NCBI RefSeq assembly: GCF_900107255.1
Contig: NZ_FNPH01000002.1
Coordinates: forward strand, 1-64,000
Direction of reading: 5' to 3'
DNA: 64,000 bases
Source: Micromonospora pattaloongensis
GTDB taxonomy: Bacteria; Actinomycetota; Actinomycetes; Mycobacteriales; Micromonosporaceae
The notes below the pieces were generated by a model. That model saw only the letters and a program-made list of their open reading frames with translations. It had not been told where the DNA came from and did not search any database. Below, one piece after another: positions 23,075 through 29,908 of the stretch. Numbering within the stretch: position 1 is the stretch's first letter; every line of letters begins with the position of its first letter. Both the position numbers and the translations under genes were made by a program.

Positions 23075-23848
23075 ATGCGCCTCGCCACCTGGAACGTCAA
23101 TTCCGTCAGGGCCCGGCTGCCCCGCCTGCTCGGGTGGCTGGCCGACAGCGCGCCCGACGTGCTCTGCCTGCAGGAGACCAAGTGCACGGCGGAGGCGTTC
23201 CCGGTCGACGAGGTGGCCGAGCTGGGCTACGCGACCGCGGTGCACGGCGACGGCCGGTGGAACGGTGTGGCGCTGCTGTCCCGGATCGGCCTCGACGAGG
23301 TCACGACCGGCTTTCCGGGTGAGCCCGGCTTCCCTGATCCGGAGGCCCGCGCCATCTCGGCGACCTGCGGCGACCTCCGGGTCTGGTCGATCTACGTGCC
23401 GAACGGCCGCACCCCGGATTCGCCGCACTACACGTACAAGCTGGCGTGGCTGCGCGCGCTGCGCGACGCGCTCGCCGTGGAGCTGACCGACGGCCGGCAG
23501 CTCGCGGTCTGCGGCGACTTCAACGTCGCCCCCACCGACGCCGACGTCTGGGACCCGGCGGTCTTCGTCGGCTCCACCCATGTCACGGTGCCCGAACGGC
23601 GGGCGCTGGCCGAGCTGCGGGAGCTCGGGCTGCTCGACGTGGTGCCGCAGCCGATGAAGGGGCCCAACCCGTTCACGTACTGGGACTACCGCGCCGGCAT
23701 GTTCCACCAGGACAAGGGCATGCGCATCGACCTGGTCTACGCGAGCGCCGCGTTCAGCGACCGCATCCGCACCGCGTACATCGACCGGGAGGCGCGCAAG
23801 GGCAAGACCCCGTCGGATCACGCGCCGATCGTCGTCGACGCGGATTGA
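23075..23848 (+). CDS. xthA: Exodeoxyribonuclease III
   Basis: A 257-residue AP endonuclease/3' exonuclease of the EEP fold. It begins MRLATWNVNSVRARLPRL and carries LCLQETKC (catalytic Glu), WSIYVPNG, GDFNVAPTDAD (catalytic Asp/Asn) and the closing SDHAPI (catalytic His). These residues cleave at abasic sites and remove 3' blocking groups in base-excision repair. Length and motifs match the family, so the gene looks functional. It is followed after 16 nt by the MhuD-like gene, which may share its transcript. Confidence 0.95.
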   Translation: MRLATWNVNSVRARLPRLLGWLADSAPDVLCLQETKCTAEAFPVDEVAELGYATAVHGDGRWNGVALLSRIGLDEVTTGFPGEPGFPDPEARAISATCGDLRVWSIYVPNGRTPDSPHYTYKLAWLRALRDALAVELTDGRQLAVCGDFNVAPTDADVWDPAVFVGSTHVTVPERRALAELRELGLLDVVPQPMKGPNPFTYWDYRAGMFHQDKGMRIDLVYASAAFSDRIRTAYIDREARKGKTPSDHAPIVVDAD

Positions 23849-23864
23849 GCAATAGGGTGGAGCC

Positions 23865-24173
23865 ATGCCAGTCGTGAAGATCAACGCTATCGAGGTGCCC
23901 GAGGGCGCCGGCCCCGAGCTGGAGCGACGGTTCGCCGCGCGCCAGGGCGCGGTGGAGAACGCCCCCGGCTTCCTCGGTTTCGAGCTGCTCCGACCGGTCG
24001 CCGGGGAGACGCGCTACTTCGTCTACACGAAGTGGGAGAGCGAGGAGGCCTTCCAGGCCTGGTCCGGCGGACCGGCGCGGGAGGCGCACGCCGGCGAGCG
24101 GGCCAAGCCGGTGGCGACCGGCGCGAACCTGTTGGAGTTCGAGGTCGTGCAGCTGGCGACGCCGAAGGGCTGA
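23865..24173 (+). CDS. MhuD/IsdG-like haem-degrading monooxygenase
   Basis: A 102-residue ABM-fold (dimeric ferredoxin-like) protein. Asn7, Trp66 and His75 fall at exactly the positions of the catalytic triad of mycobacterial MhuD (Asn7, Trp66, His75), in KINAIE, FQAWSG and AREAHAGE. This supports haem binding and oxygen-dependent ring opening to release iron, rather than the generic 'antibiotic biosynthesis monooxygenase' label. The protein is cytoplasmic. No haem importer is encoded nearby. The start ATG 23865 follows the xthA stop by 16 nt. Confidence 0.85.
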   Translation: MPVVKINAIEVPEGAGPELERRFAARQGAVENAPGFLGFELLRPVAGETRYFVYTKWESEEAFQAWSGGPAREAHAGERAKPVATGANLLEFEVVQLATPKG

Positions 24174-24181
24174 GCCCGCTC

Positions 24182-24784
24182 CTACGGGTCCCGCGCGGCG
24201 ATCAACGACGCGAAGACCACGACGTTGTCGGCGTACCCGATGCCGCCGCCGCGCCACCGCCCGCCGCAGGTGATCAGCCGCAGTCCCGGTCGGGCGAAGT
24301 CGCCGTGGACCCGTTCGATCGGCAGCCGCGCCTTGTCGAAGCGCTCCACCGAGTTCACCTCGAAGACCGCCACCGCGCGGTCCCGGCGGGTCACCTCGAC
24401 CCGCGCACCCGGCCGCAGCCGGGCGAGGTCGTGGAAGATCGACGGCCCGGTGCGGGTGTCGACGTGTCCGACGATCACGGCGGGCCCGAACTCGCCCGGC
24501 GTCGGTCCGCGTTCGAACCAGCCGGCCTGCTGGTGCCGGTGCAGCGGGGGCGCCGCGATCGAGCCGTCGTCGGCGAGCCCGACGGCATGCACCGGGGCGC
24601 GCACGTGAATCGAGGGGATCGCGATCCGGATCGGGGGGCTCGCCGGCAGCACCGGGAACGCCCGCGGCGGTGGCCGGTCGCCCCCGAGCAGCCCGGACCA
24701 GGCTCCGGAGCGGACGAGCCCGGTCGCGGTGGCGAGCGCGCCAACCACCACCAGCGCCACGGCGAGCCTGCGGGTGCCGGCCAT
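24182..24784 (-). CDS. Class F sortase
   Basis: A 200-residue sortase. It has an N-terminal membrane anchor (about 8-25, VALVVVGALATATGLV), the catalytic His107 in VIVGHVDT, Cys173 in LITCGG and nearby arginines (R176, R178) before GYADNVVVF. The LPXTG-type transpeptidase domain covers about 50-195, the usual size for class F. These enzymes attach surface proteins to the cell wall. The gene lies 9 nt downstream of a gene for a secreted, C-terminally anchored protein on the same strand, which is a natural substrate candidate. Confidence 0.9.
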   Translation of the reverse strand: MAGTRRLAVALVVVGALATATGLVRSGAWSGLLGGDRPPPRAFPVLPASPPIRIAIPSIHVRAPVHAVGLADDGSIAAPPLHRHQQAGWFERGPTPGEFGPAVIVGHVDTRTGPSIFHDLARLRPGARVEVTRRDRAVAVFEVNSVERFDKARLPIERVHGDFARPGLRLITCGGRWRGGGIGYADNVVVFASLIAARDP

Positions 24785-24793
24785 GACGCCGCC

Positions 24794-25279
24794 TCAGGTC
24801 CGGCGCGCGCGGGCGCGCAGCCCCAGGGCCAGCCCGACGGCGATCGCGGCGAGCCCGCCGCCGACCAGCAGCCGGTCGCCGTCCCCGCCCGCCGCGCCGC
24901 CGAAGCCGGTGGCCGGCCCGCGGCTGGGGCGGATGCCGCTGACCACGCGCAGCGTCGTGGTCGCCGCGCGGCCGCCGGGACACGCGAGGCGCACGCGGTA
25001 GCTGCGGGCGCGCCTGTCCTGCGGCACGGTGGCCGCCGCGGTCAGCAGGTCGTACTGCGGGCGGACGGTGACCGACCCGAACGCGTCCGACTCGACGGTG
25101 GCCGGCTCCGTGTTGGTCGGGCAGCTCGCGCGGATCCCGACCAGGTAGCCGGCCTCGACCGTGCTCGGGTTGACCTCGACGAAGACGTCGGCGGCCCGGG
25201 CCGGCGCCGGCCCCCACAGCGCGGCGACGGGCACGGCCGCGACGGTCAGCAGGAGGCTGGTGCGACGGATGCCCCTCAT
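24794..25279 (-). CDS. Secreted C-terminally anchored protein, candidate sortase substrate
   Basis: A 161-residue exported protein starting at ATG 25279 behind AGGAGG. It has a signal peptide (MRGIRRTSLLLTVAAVPVAA, cleavage near APARAA), a beta-rich domain of about 90 residues with two cysteines (C53 and C100) that may form a disulphide, a Gly-rich spacer and a C-terminal hydrophobic helix (about 137-153) followed by RARARR. The motif PATG at 122-125 sits 12 residues before the helix, in the layout of a cell-wall sorting signal although not LPXTG. The family is unknown. It is directly upstream of the class F sortase, in the same operon. Confidence 0.75.
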   Translation of the reverse strand: MRGIRRTSLLLTVAAVPVAALWGPAPARAADVFVEVNPSTVEAGYLVGIRASCPTNTEPATVESDAFGSVTVRPQYDLLTAAATVPQDRRARSYRVRLACPGGRAATTTLRVVSGIRPSRGPATGFGGAAGGDGDRLLVGGGLAAIAVGLALGLRARARRT

Positions 25280-25393
25280 GCGCCCTCCTGACCTGGCCTG
25301 CGGGCCGGTAGTCGGATTTTCCCACTCCCGGGTCGAGATCACACCTGATGAATTCGGGGCGGCGCTCGGCCGCCCCGTACGCTTTTCCCCCTG

Positions 25394-26122
25394 ATGACCC
25401 TCACCGACGCGACGCCCGCCACCCCGCCCGCCGCCGCCACCCCCGCCGGCCGCGCTGCGCCGATCCGCACCTTCCACCGCCGCGCCGGCCGGATGGGCCC
25501 GCGGCACGCCGACGCCCTCGATCGGCTGTGGGCGCGGTACGGGCTGCTGGTCCCGGAGCGGCCCGCTCCGCTCGACCCGGCCGCGTTGTTCGGTCGGCGG
25601 GCTCCGCTGGTGTTGGAGATCGGGTCCGGCATGGGCGACGCCACCGCCGAGATGGCCGCCGCCGATCCGGGGCGCGACTACCTCGCCGTCGAGGTGCACA
25701 CCCCCGGCATCGCCAACCTGCTCGCGCTGATCGAGGAGCGTGGGCTGACCAACGTCCGGGTGGCCCGCGGCGACGCGATGGAGCTGGTGCGCGGCGCGCT
25801 GGAGCCGGACTCCCTCGACGCGGTGCACGCGTTCTTCCCGGACCCGTGGCCGAAGGCACGGCACCACAAGCGCCGCCTGATTCAGCCGGCCCACGTCGCG
25901 CTGCTGGGCTCCCGCCTGTCCCCCGGCGGCACCCTGCACTGCGCCACCGACTGGGCGGAGTACGCCGACGCGATGCTCGCCACGCTGACCGCGGACCCCG
26001 GGCTGGTCAACGCGTACGACGGCTTCGCCCCGCGCCCCGCACATCGCCCGGTGACGAAGTTCGAGCGTCGCGCCGTCCGGGCGGCCCGCCCCGTCCACGA
26101 CCTGATCTTCCACCGCCGCTGA
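25394..26122 (+). CDS. trmB: tRNA (guanine-N7-)-methyltransferase
   Basis: A 242-residue TrmB. It has an Ala/Pro-rich N-terminal extension of about 20 residues, the RTFHRRAGRM lead-in, the S-adenosylmethionine site LEIGSGMGDA (about 74-83), the VEVHTPGIANLL block and the family signature FFPDPWPKARHHKRRLI (about 147-163), closing with TKFERR. It forms 7-methylguanosine at position 46 of tRNA. All expected motifs are present and the gene looks complete. It appears to be monocistronic. Confidence 0.95.
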   Translation: MTLTDATPATPPAAATPAGRAAPIRTFHRRAGRMGPRHADALDRLWARYGLLVPERPAPLDPAALFGRRAPLVLEIGSGMGDATAEMAAADPGRDYLAVEVHTPGIANLLALIEERGLTNVRVARGDAMELVRGALEPDSLDAVHAFFPDPWPKARHHKRRLIQPAHVALLGSRLSPGGTLHCATDWAEYADAMLATLTADPGLVNAYDGFAPRPAHRPVTKFERRAVRAARPVHDLIFHRR

Positions 26123-26123
26123 C

Positions 26124-26200
26124 CCGCGATCTTGCAGTCTTGGCCGGCCTTTCGGACGGTTTCGGTCCGGTTTGTCGCGGCCACAACTCCAAGATCGCGG
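26124..26200. repeat. REP-like palindromic element (CCGCGATCTTG type)
   Basis: CCGCGATCTTG (26124-26134) and its exact complement CAAGATCGCGG (26190-26200) bound a 77-bp element with further internal symmetry (TTTCGGACGG and TTTCGGTCCGG). It lies between trmB and the helicase gene. I recall similar CGATCTTG palindromes scattered between genes in Micromonospora and Salinispora, so it is probably a dispersed non-autonomous repeat; copy number must be checked in the genome. Confidence 0.65.
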
Positions 26201-26249
26201 GGAGGGGTGACTGGCGGTGGGGCGATCGTCCAGGCACCATTGACCGGCT

Positions 26250-28736
26250 ATGACCCTCACCGACCAGCTGCCGGGCAGCGCCGACCCCGATTCCCTCTTC
26301 GACGCGTTCGCCGGCTGGGCCAAGGAGCAGGGACTCTCGCTCTACCCCCACCAGGAAGAGGCGGTCATCGAGATCGTCTCGGGCGCGAACGTGATCATGA
26401 ATACCCCGACCGGCTCCGGTAAGAGCCTGGTCGCGATCGCCGCGCACTTCGCCGCCCTCGCCGACGACCGCACCACCTTCTACACCGCCCCGATCAAGGC
26501 GCTCGTCTCCGAGAAGTTCTTCGCGCTCTGCGCGATCTTCGGCGCGGAGAACGTCGGCATGCTGACCGGCGACGGCAGCGTCAACGCCGACGCACCGATC
26601 ATCTGCTGCACCGCCGAGATCCTGGCCAACCTCGCGCTGCGCGAGGGCGACCGCGCCGACGTCGGCCAGGTGATCATGGACGAGTTCCACTTCTACTCCG
26701 AGCCCGACCGCGGCTGGGCCTGGCAGGTGCCGCTGATCGAGCTGCCGCAGGCCCAGTTCGTCCTGATGTCGGCCACCCTCGGCGACGTCACCCGGTTCGT
26801 CGACGACCTGACCCGCCGCACCGGCCGACCGACCGCCGTCGTCACCTCGGCCGAGCGGCCGGTACCGCTGATGTTCTCGTACGCGATGACGCCGCTGCAC
26901 GAGACGCTCGAGGAGCTGCTCAGCACCCGGCAGGCGCCGATCTACGTCGTGCACTTCACCCAGGCCGCCGCGCTGGAACGCGCGCAGGCGCTGATGAGCG
27001 TCAACGTCTGCACCCGCGCCGAGAAGGACGCCATCGCGGCCGCGATCGGCAACTTCCGGTTCACCGCCGGCTTCGGCCGTACGCTGTCCCGACTCGTCCG
27101 GCACGGCATCGGCGTGCACCACGCCGGCATGCTGCCCAAGTACCGCCGGCTGGTGGAGACGCTCGCCCAGGCCGGGCTGCTCAAGGTCATCTGCGGTACC
27201 GACACGCTCGGCGTCGGCATCAACGTGCCGATCCGCACCGTGCTCTTCACCGGCCTGAGCAAGTACGACGGGGTGCGGACCCGGCTGCTCAAGGCGCGCG
27301 AGTTCCACCAGATCGCCGGCCGGGCCGGCCGCGCCGGCTACGACACGATCGGCACGGTCGTGGTGCAGGCGCCGGAGCACGTGATCGAGAACGAGAAGGC
27401 GCTCGCCAAGGCCGGCGACGACCCGAAGAAGCGCCGCAAGGTGGTCCGCAAGAAGCCGCCGGAGGGCGCGATCGGCTGGGCCAAGCCGACGTTCGAACGC
27501 CTCGTCGAGGCCCAGCCGGAACCGCTGACCTCCAGCTTCGGGGTGACCCACTCGATGCTGCTGAATGTGATCGGCCGCGGCGGCGACGCGTTCGCCGCGA
27601 TGCGGCACCTGCTGGAGGACAATCACGAGGACCGGCCGGCGCAGCGCAGGCACATCCGGCGGGCGATCGCGATCTACCGGGCGCTGCTCGCCGGCGGCGT
27701 CGTCGAGCGCGACCCGGTCGACGGGTCGGTGCGGCTCACCGGGGACCTGCAGCTGGACTTCGCGCTCAACCAGCCGTTGTCGCCGTTGGCGCTGGCCGCG
27801 ATCGAGCTGCTCGACGTCGACTCGCCGACGTACGCCCTCGACGTGCTGTCGGTGATCGAGTCCATCCTGGACGACCCGCGGCAGGTGTTGTCCGCCCAGC
27901 AGTTCAAGGCGCGGGGCGAAGCGGTCGCGCAGATGAAGGCCGACGGCGTCGAGTACGAGGCGCGGCTGGAGCTGCTCGAGGACGTCACCCACCCCAAGCC
28001 GCTGGCGGAGCTGCTCGACGCGGCGTACGAGATGTACCGCCGGGGGCATCCGTGGGTGGCCGACCACCAGCTCTCGCCGAAGTCCGTGGTCCGCGACATG
28101 TACGAGCGGGCGATGACCTTCACCGAGTACGTCGCCTTCTACGGGCTGTCCCGCTCGGAGGGGCTGGTGCTGCGCTACCTCGCCGACGCGTACAAGGCGC
28201 TGCGCCAGACCGTCCCCGAGGACGCCAAGACCGAGGATCTCATCGACCTGGAGGAATGGCTCGGCGAGCTGGTCCGCCAGGTCGACTCCAGCCTGATCGA
28301 CGAGTGGGAGCGGCTGCGCAACCCGACCGCCGAGGCCGAAGCGGTGGTCGACGAGCGGCCGCCGGCCGTCACCGGCAACCTGCGCGCGTTCCGGGTGCTG
28401 GTGCGCAACGCCCTGTTCCGCCGCGTGGAGCTCGCGGCACTGCGCCGCTTCGACGAGCTCGGCGCGCTGGACGGCGAGGCCGGGTGGGGCGCGGACGAGT
28501 GGGCGGAGGCGTTGGAGCCGTACTTCGCGGAGTACGACGCGATCGGCACCGGGCCGGACGCGCGTGGCCCGGCGCTGCTCATGATCGAGCAGGGACGGGA
28601 GCGCTGGACGGTGCGCCAGATCTTCGACGACCCGGCCGGCGACCACGACTGGGGGATCAGCGCGGAGGTCGATCTGGCCGCCTCGGACGAGGCCGGCGCG
28701 GCCGTCGTGCGCATCGTGGAGGTCGGCCAGATCTGA
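26250..28736 (+). CDS. DEAD/DEAH-box helicase with DUF3516 domain
   Basis: An 828-residue superfamily 2 helicase of the Ski2-like type. Walker A is TPTGSGKS (about 51-58), motif II is DEFH (about 145-148), motif III is MSATLGD, and motif VI is QIAGRAGRAGY (about 354-364). The C-terminal half is the actinobacterial DUF3516 domain. The protein is probably an RNA helicase in RNA turnover, but no specific role is established. There is no membrane or nuclease domain. It is preceded by a REP-like palindrome and followed after 68 nt by an uncharacterised gene. Confidence 0.9.
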   Translation: MTLTDQLPGSADPDSLFDAFAGWAKEQGLSLYPHQEEAVIEIVSGANVIMNTPTGSGKSLVAIAAHFAALADDRTTFYTAPIKALVSEKFFALCAIFGAENVGMLTGDGSVNADAPIICCTAEILANLALREGDRADVGQVIMDEFHFYSEPDRGWAWQVPLIELPQAQFVLMSATLGDVTRFVDDLTRRTGRPTAVVTSAERPVPLMFSYAMTPLHETLEELLSTRQAPIYVVHFTQAAALERAQALMSVNVCTRAEKDAIAAAIGNFRFTAGFGRTLSRLVRHGIGVHHAGMLPKYRRLVETLAQAGLLKVICGTDTLGVGINVPIRTVLFTGLSKYDGVRTRLLKAREFHQIAGRAGRAGYDTIGTVVVQAPEHVIENEKALAKAGDDPKKRRKVVRKKPPEGAIGWAKPTFERLVEAQPEPLTSSFGVTHSMLLNVIGRGGDAFAAMRHLLEDNHEDRPAQRRHIRRAIAIYRALLAGGVVERDPVDGSVRLTGDLQLDFALNQPLSPLALAAIELLDVDSPTYALDVLSVIESILDDPRQVLSAQQFKARGEAVAQMKADGVEYEARLELLEDVTHPKPLAELLDAAYEMYRRGHPWVADHQLSPKSVVRDMYERAMTFTEYVAFYGLSRSEGLVLRYLADAYKALRQTVPEDAKTEDLIDLEEWLGELVRQVDSSLIDEWERLRNPTAEAEAVVDERPPAVTGNLRAFRVLVRNALFRRVELAALRRFDELGALDGEAGWGADEWAEALEPYFAEYDAIGTGPDARGPALLMIEQGRERWTVRQIFDDPAGDHDWGISAEVDLAASDEAGAAVVRIVEVGQI

Positions 28737-28760
28737 CTGGGCGCAGCGGCGGCGGTCGAT

Positions 28761-28766
28761 TAGAAT
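28761..28766 (+). promoter_or_regulatory. Likely -10 promoter element
   Basis: TAGAAT lies about 40 bases before the GTG start of the next gene in an AT-richer patch (GATTAGAATGTATGTACG) that stands out from the surrounding DNA. No convincing -35 hexamer is visible. Confidence 0.4.
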
Positions 28767-28804
28767 GTATGTACGAAACACGCCGCTGAACTGGGAGGGA
28801 AGAC

Positions 28805-29455
28805 GTGACGTCCTCCACCACTCAGACCGCCGCCCCGCTCCCCTACGCCACTCTGCTCGCCTTCACCCGCTACGTCGGGCGCACCGGCCCGGCGAAGGCC
28901 ACCTTCGTCGGCGGGCTGCGCCGGCAGCGGGAGAGCCGCTCCGGCTTCAACCCGCACGGGCAGCTCGTCAAGGCGCTCAAGGCCGACATCCAGTTCCGCA
29001 CCGGCGGCACGCATCTCGCCCGCGTCGTCGACGAGGTCAAGCCGCGCTGGCGACCGCTCTACGGCGCGCTCGTGCCGGGCGCGGCCGCGTACCTGGACTC
29101 GCTCGGCGACCTGCGCGCCGTGGAGCTCACCCGGGTCCGCGACGCGCTCGCCATGGTCGGCGGCCTGCCCGTGAAGATCAACCCGCACCTCGGGCTGCGT
29201 TACGACGACGGCCGGGCGGAGGCGGTCCGGCTGCACCTCGACGAGGAGCCGCCGGGGGCCGAGGCGCTGCTCGCCACGCTGCACCTGATGGCGCGGCACA
29301 TGGACCAGGTGCTTCCGGGCGCCGAGCCGGTGGTGGTCGACGTGCGGCGCGGTCGCGTGCATCGCCCGGCGCCGGACGTCCGGGCCGATCGGGTCGAGCG
29401 CTGGCTCGCCGGCGAGGCCGCCGCCTTCTCCGCGATCTGGGGCGCCACGGCGTAG
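28805..29455 (+). CDS. Conserved hypothetical protein
   Basis: A 216-residue soluble protein of unknown function. GTG 28805 follows a good ribosome binding site (GGGAGGG). The sequence is basic in the N-terminal third (TRYVGRTGPAKATFVGGLRRQRE) and contains a segment KALKADIQFRTGG and a HLMARHMDQVLPG block. No membrane helix, signal peptide or known motif is apparent. It looks typical of the genome in codon use. Its TAG stop (29453-29455) is the first of eleven TAGs in a 17-bp tandem array that follows immediately. Confidence 0.7.
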   Translation: MTSSTTQTAAPLPYATLLAFTRYVGRTGPAKATFVGGLRRQRESRSGFNPHGQLVKALKADIQFRTGGTHLARVVDEVKPRWRPLYGALVPGAAAYLDSLGDLRAVELTRVRDALAMVGGLPVKINPHLGLRYDDGRAEAVRLHLDEEPPGAEALLATLHLMARHMDQVLPGAEPVVVDVRRGRVHRPAPDVRADRVERWLAGEAAAFSAIWGATA

Positions 29456-29632
29456 CCGGGGACGCGGTGTAGCCGGGGACGCGGTGTAGCCGGGGACGCG
29501 GTGTAGCCGGGGACGCGGTGTAGCCGGGGACGCGGTGTAGCCGGGGACGCGGTGTAGCCGGGGACGCGGTGTAGCCGGGGACGCGGTGTAGCCGGGGACG
29601 CGGTGTAGCCGGGGACGCGGCGTAGCCGGGCC
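29452..29632 (+). repeat. 17-bp tandem repeat array starting at a stop codon (11 copies)
   Basis: The unit TAGCCGGGGACGCGGTG recurs at exact 17-base intervals with TAG at 29453, 29470, 29487, 29504, 29521, 29538, 29555, 29572, 29589, 29606 and 29623. The first TAG is the stop codon of the upstream gene. Internal copies are identical; both outer copies are preceded by GCG instead of GTG. Since 17 is not a multiple of three, the TAGs close all three plus-strand frames, while the minus strand stays open through the array. Confidence 0.97.
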
Positions 29633-29908
29633 GCGGCGAGGTGTACCGGCGGGCTGGCCGGGTAGACGGTCAGCGACGGCAGCTTCGCCGGGATCGCCCG
29701 CGCCGGGGTGACCGGCTGGCTCGGCGGCGAGCTGGTGGAGCGGCTGGGCGTCGGGGTGAGCGCGAACGCGGGCGTGAACGCGCCGAGCTCGCTGTCCCGA
29801 TAGGACGCGACGGCACCGCCGTCGGCGCCCACCGGTCCCCGGCCCGGCGCCGGGGCGGAGAAACCGATGGGGGGACGCCGGGAAGATCGGCATATTCTTG
29901 GCGACGAT
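29633..29908. other. Region between the tandem array and hrpA; possible gene remnant
   Basis: There is no supported gene. On the minus strand a frame reading SYRDSELGAFTPAF, then a Pro/Ser/Thr-rich stretch (SRSTSSPPSQPVTPA) and LTVYPASPPVHL, has coding-like composition, like the linker or tail of a secreted protein. It lacks a credible start and runs into the repeat array. It may be the remains of a gene, or chance. Confidence 0.3.

Noticed and set aside
29452-29632. CRISPR array
   Set aside because: The repeats are 17 bp and directly adjacent, with no spacers, and there are no cas genes in the window.
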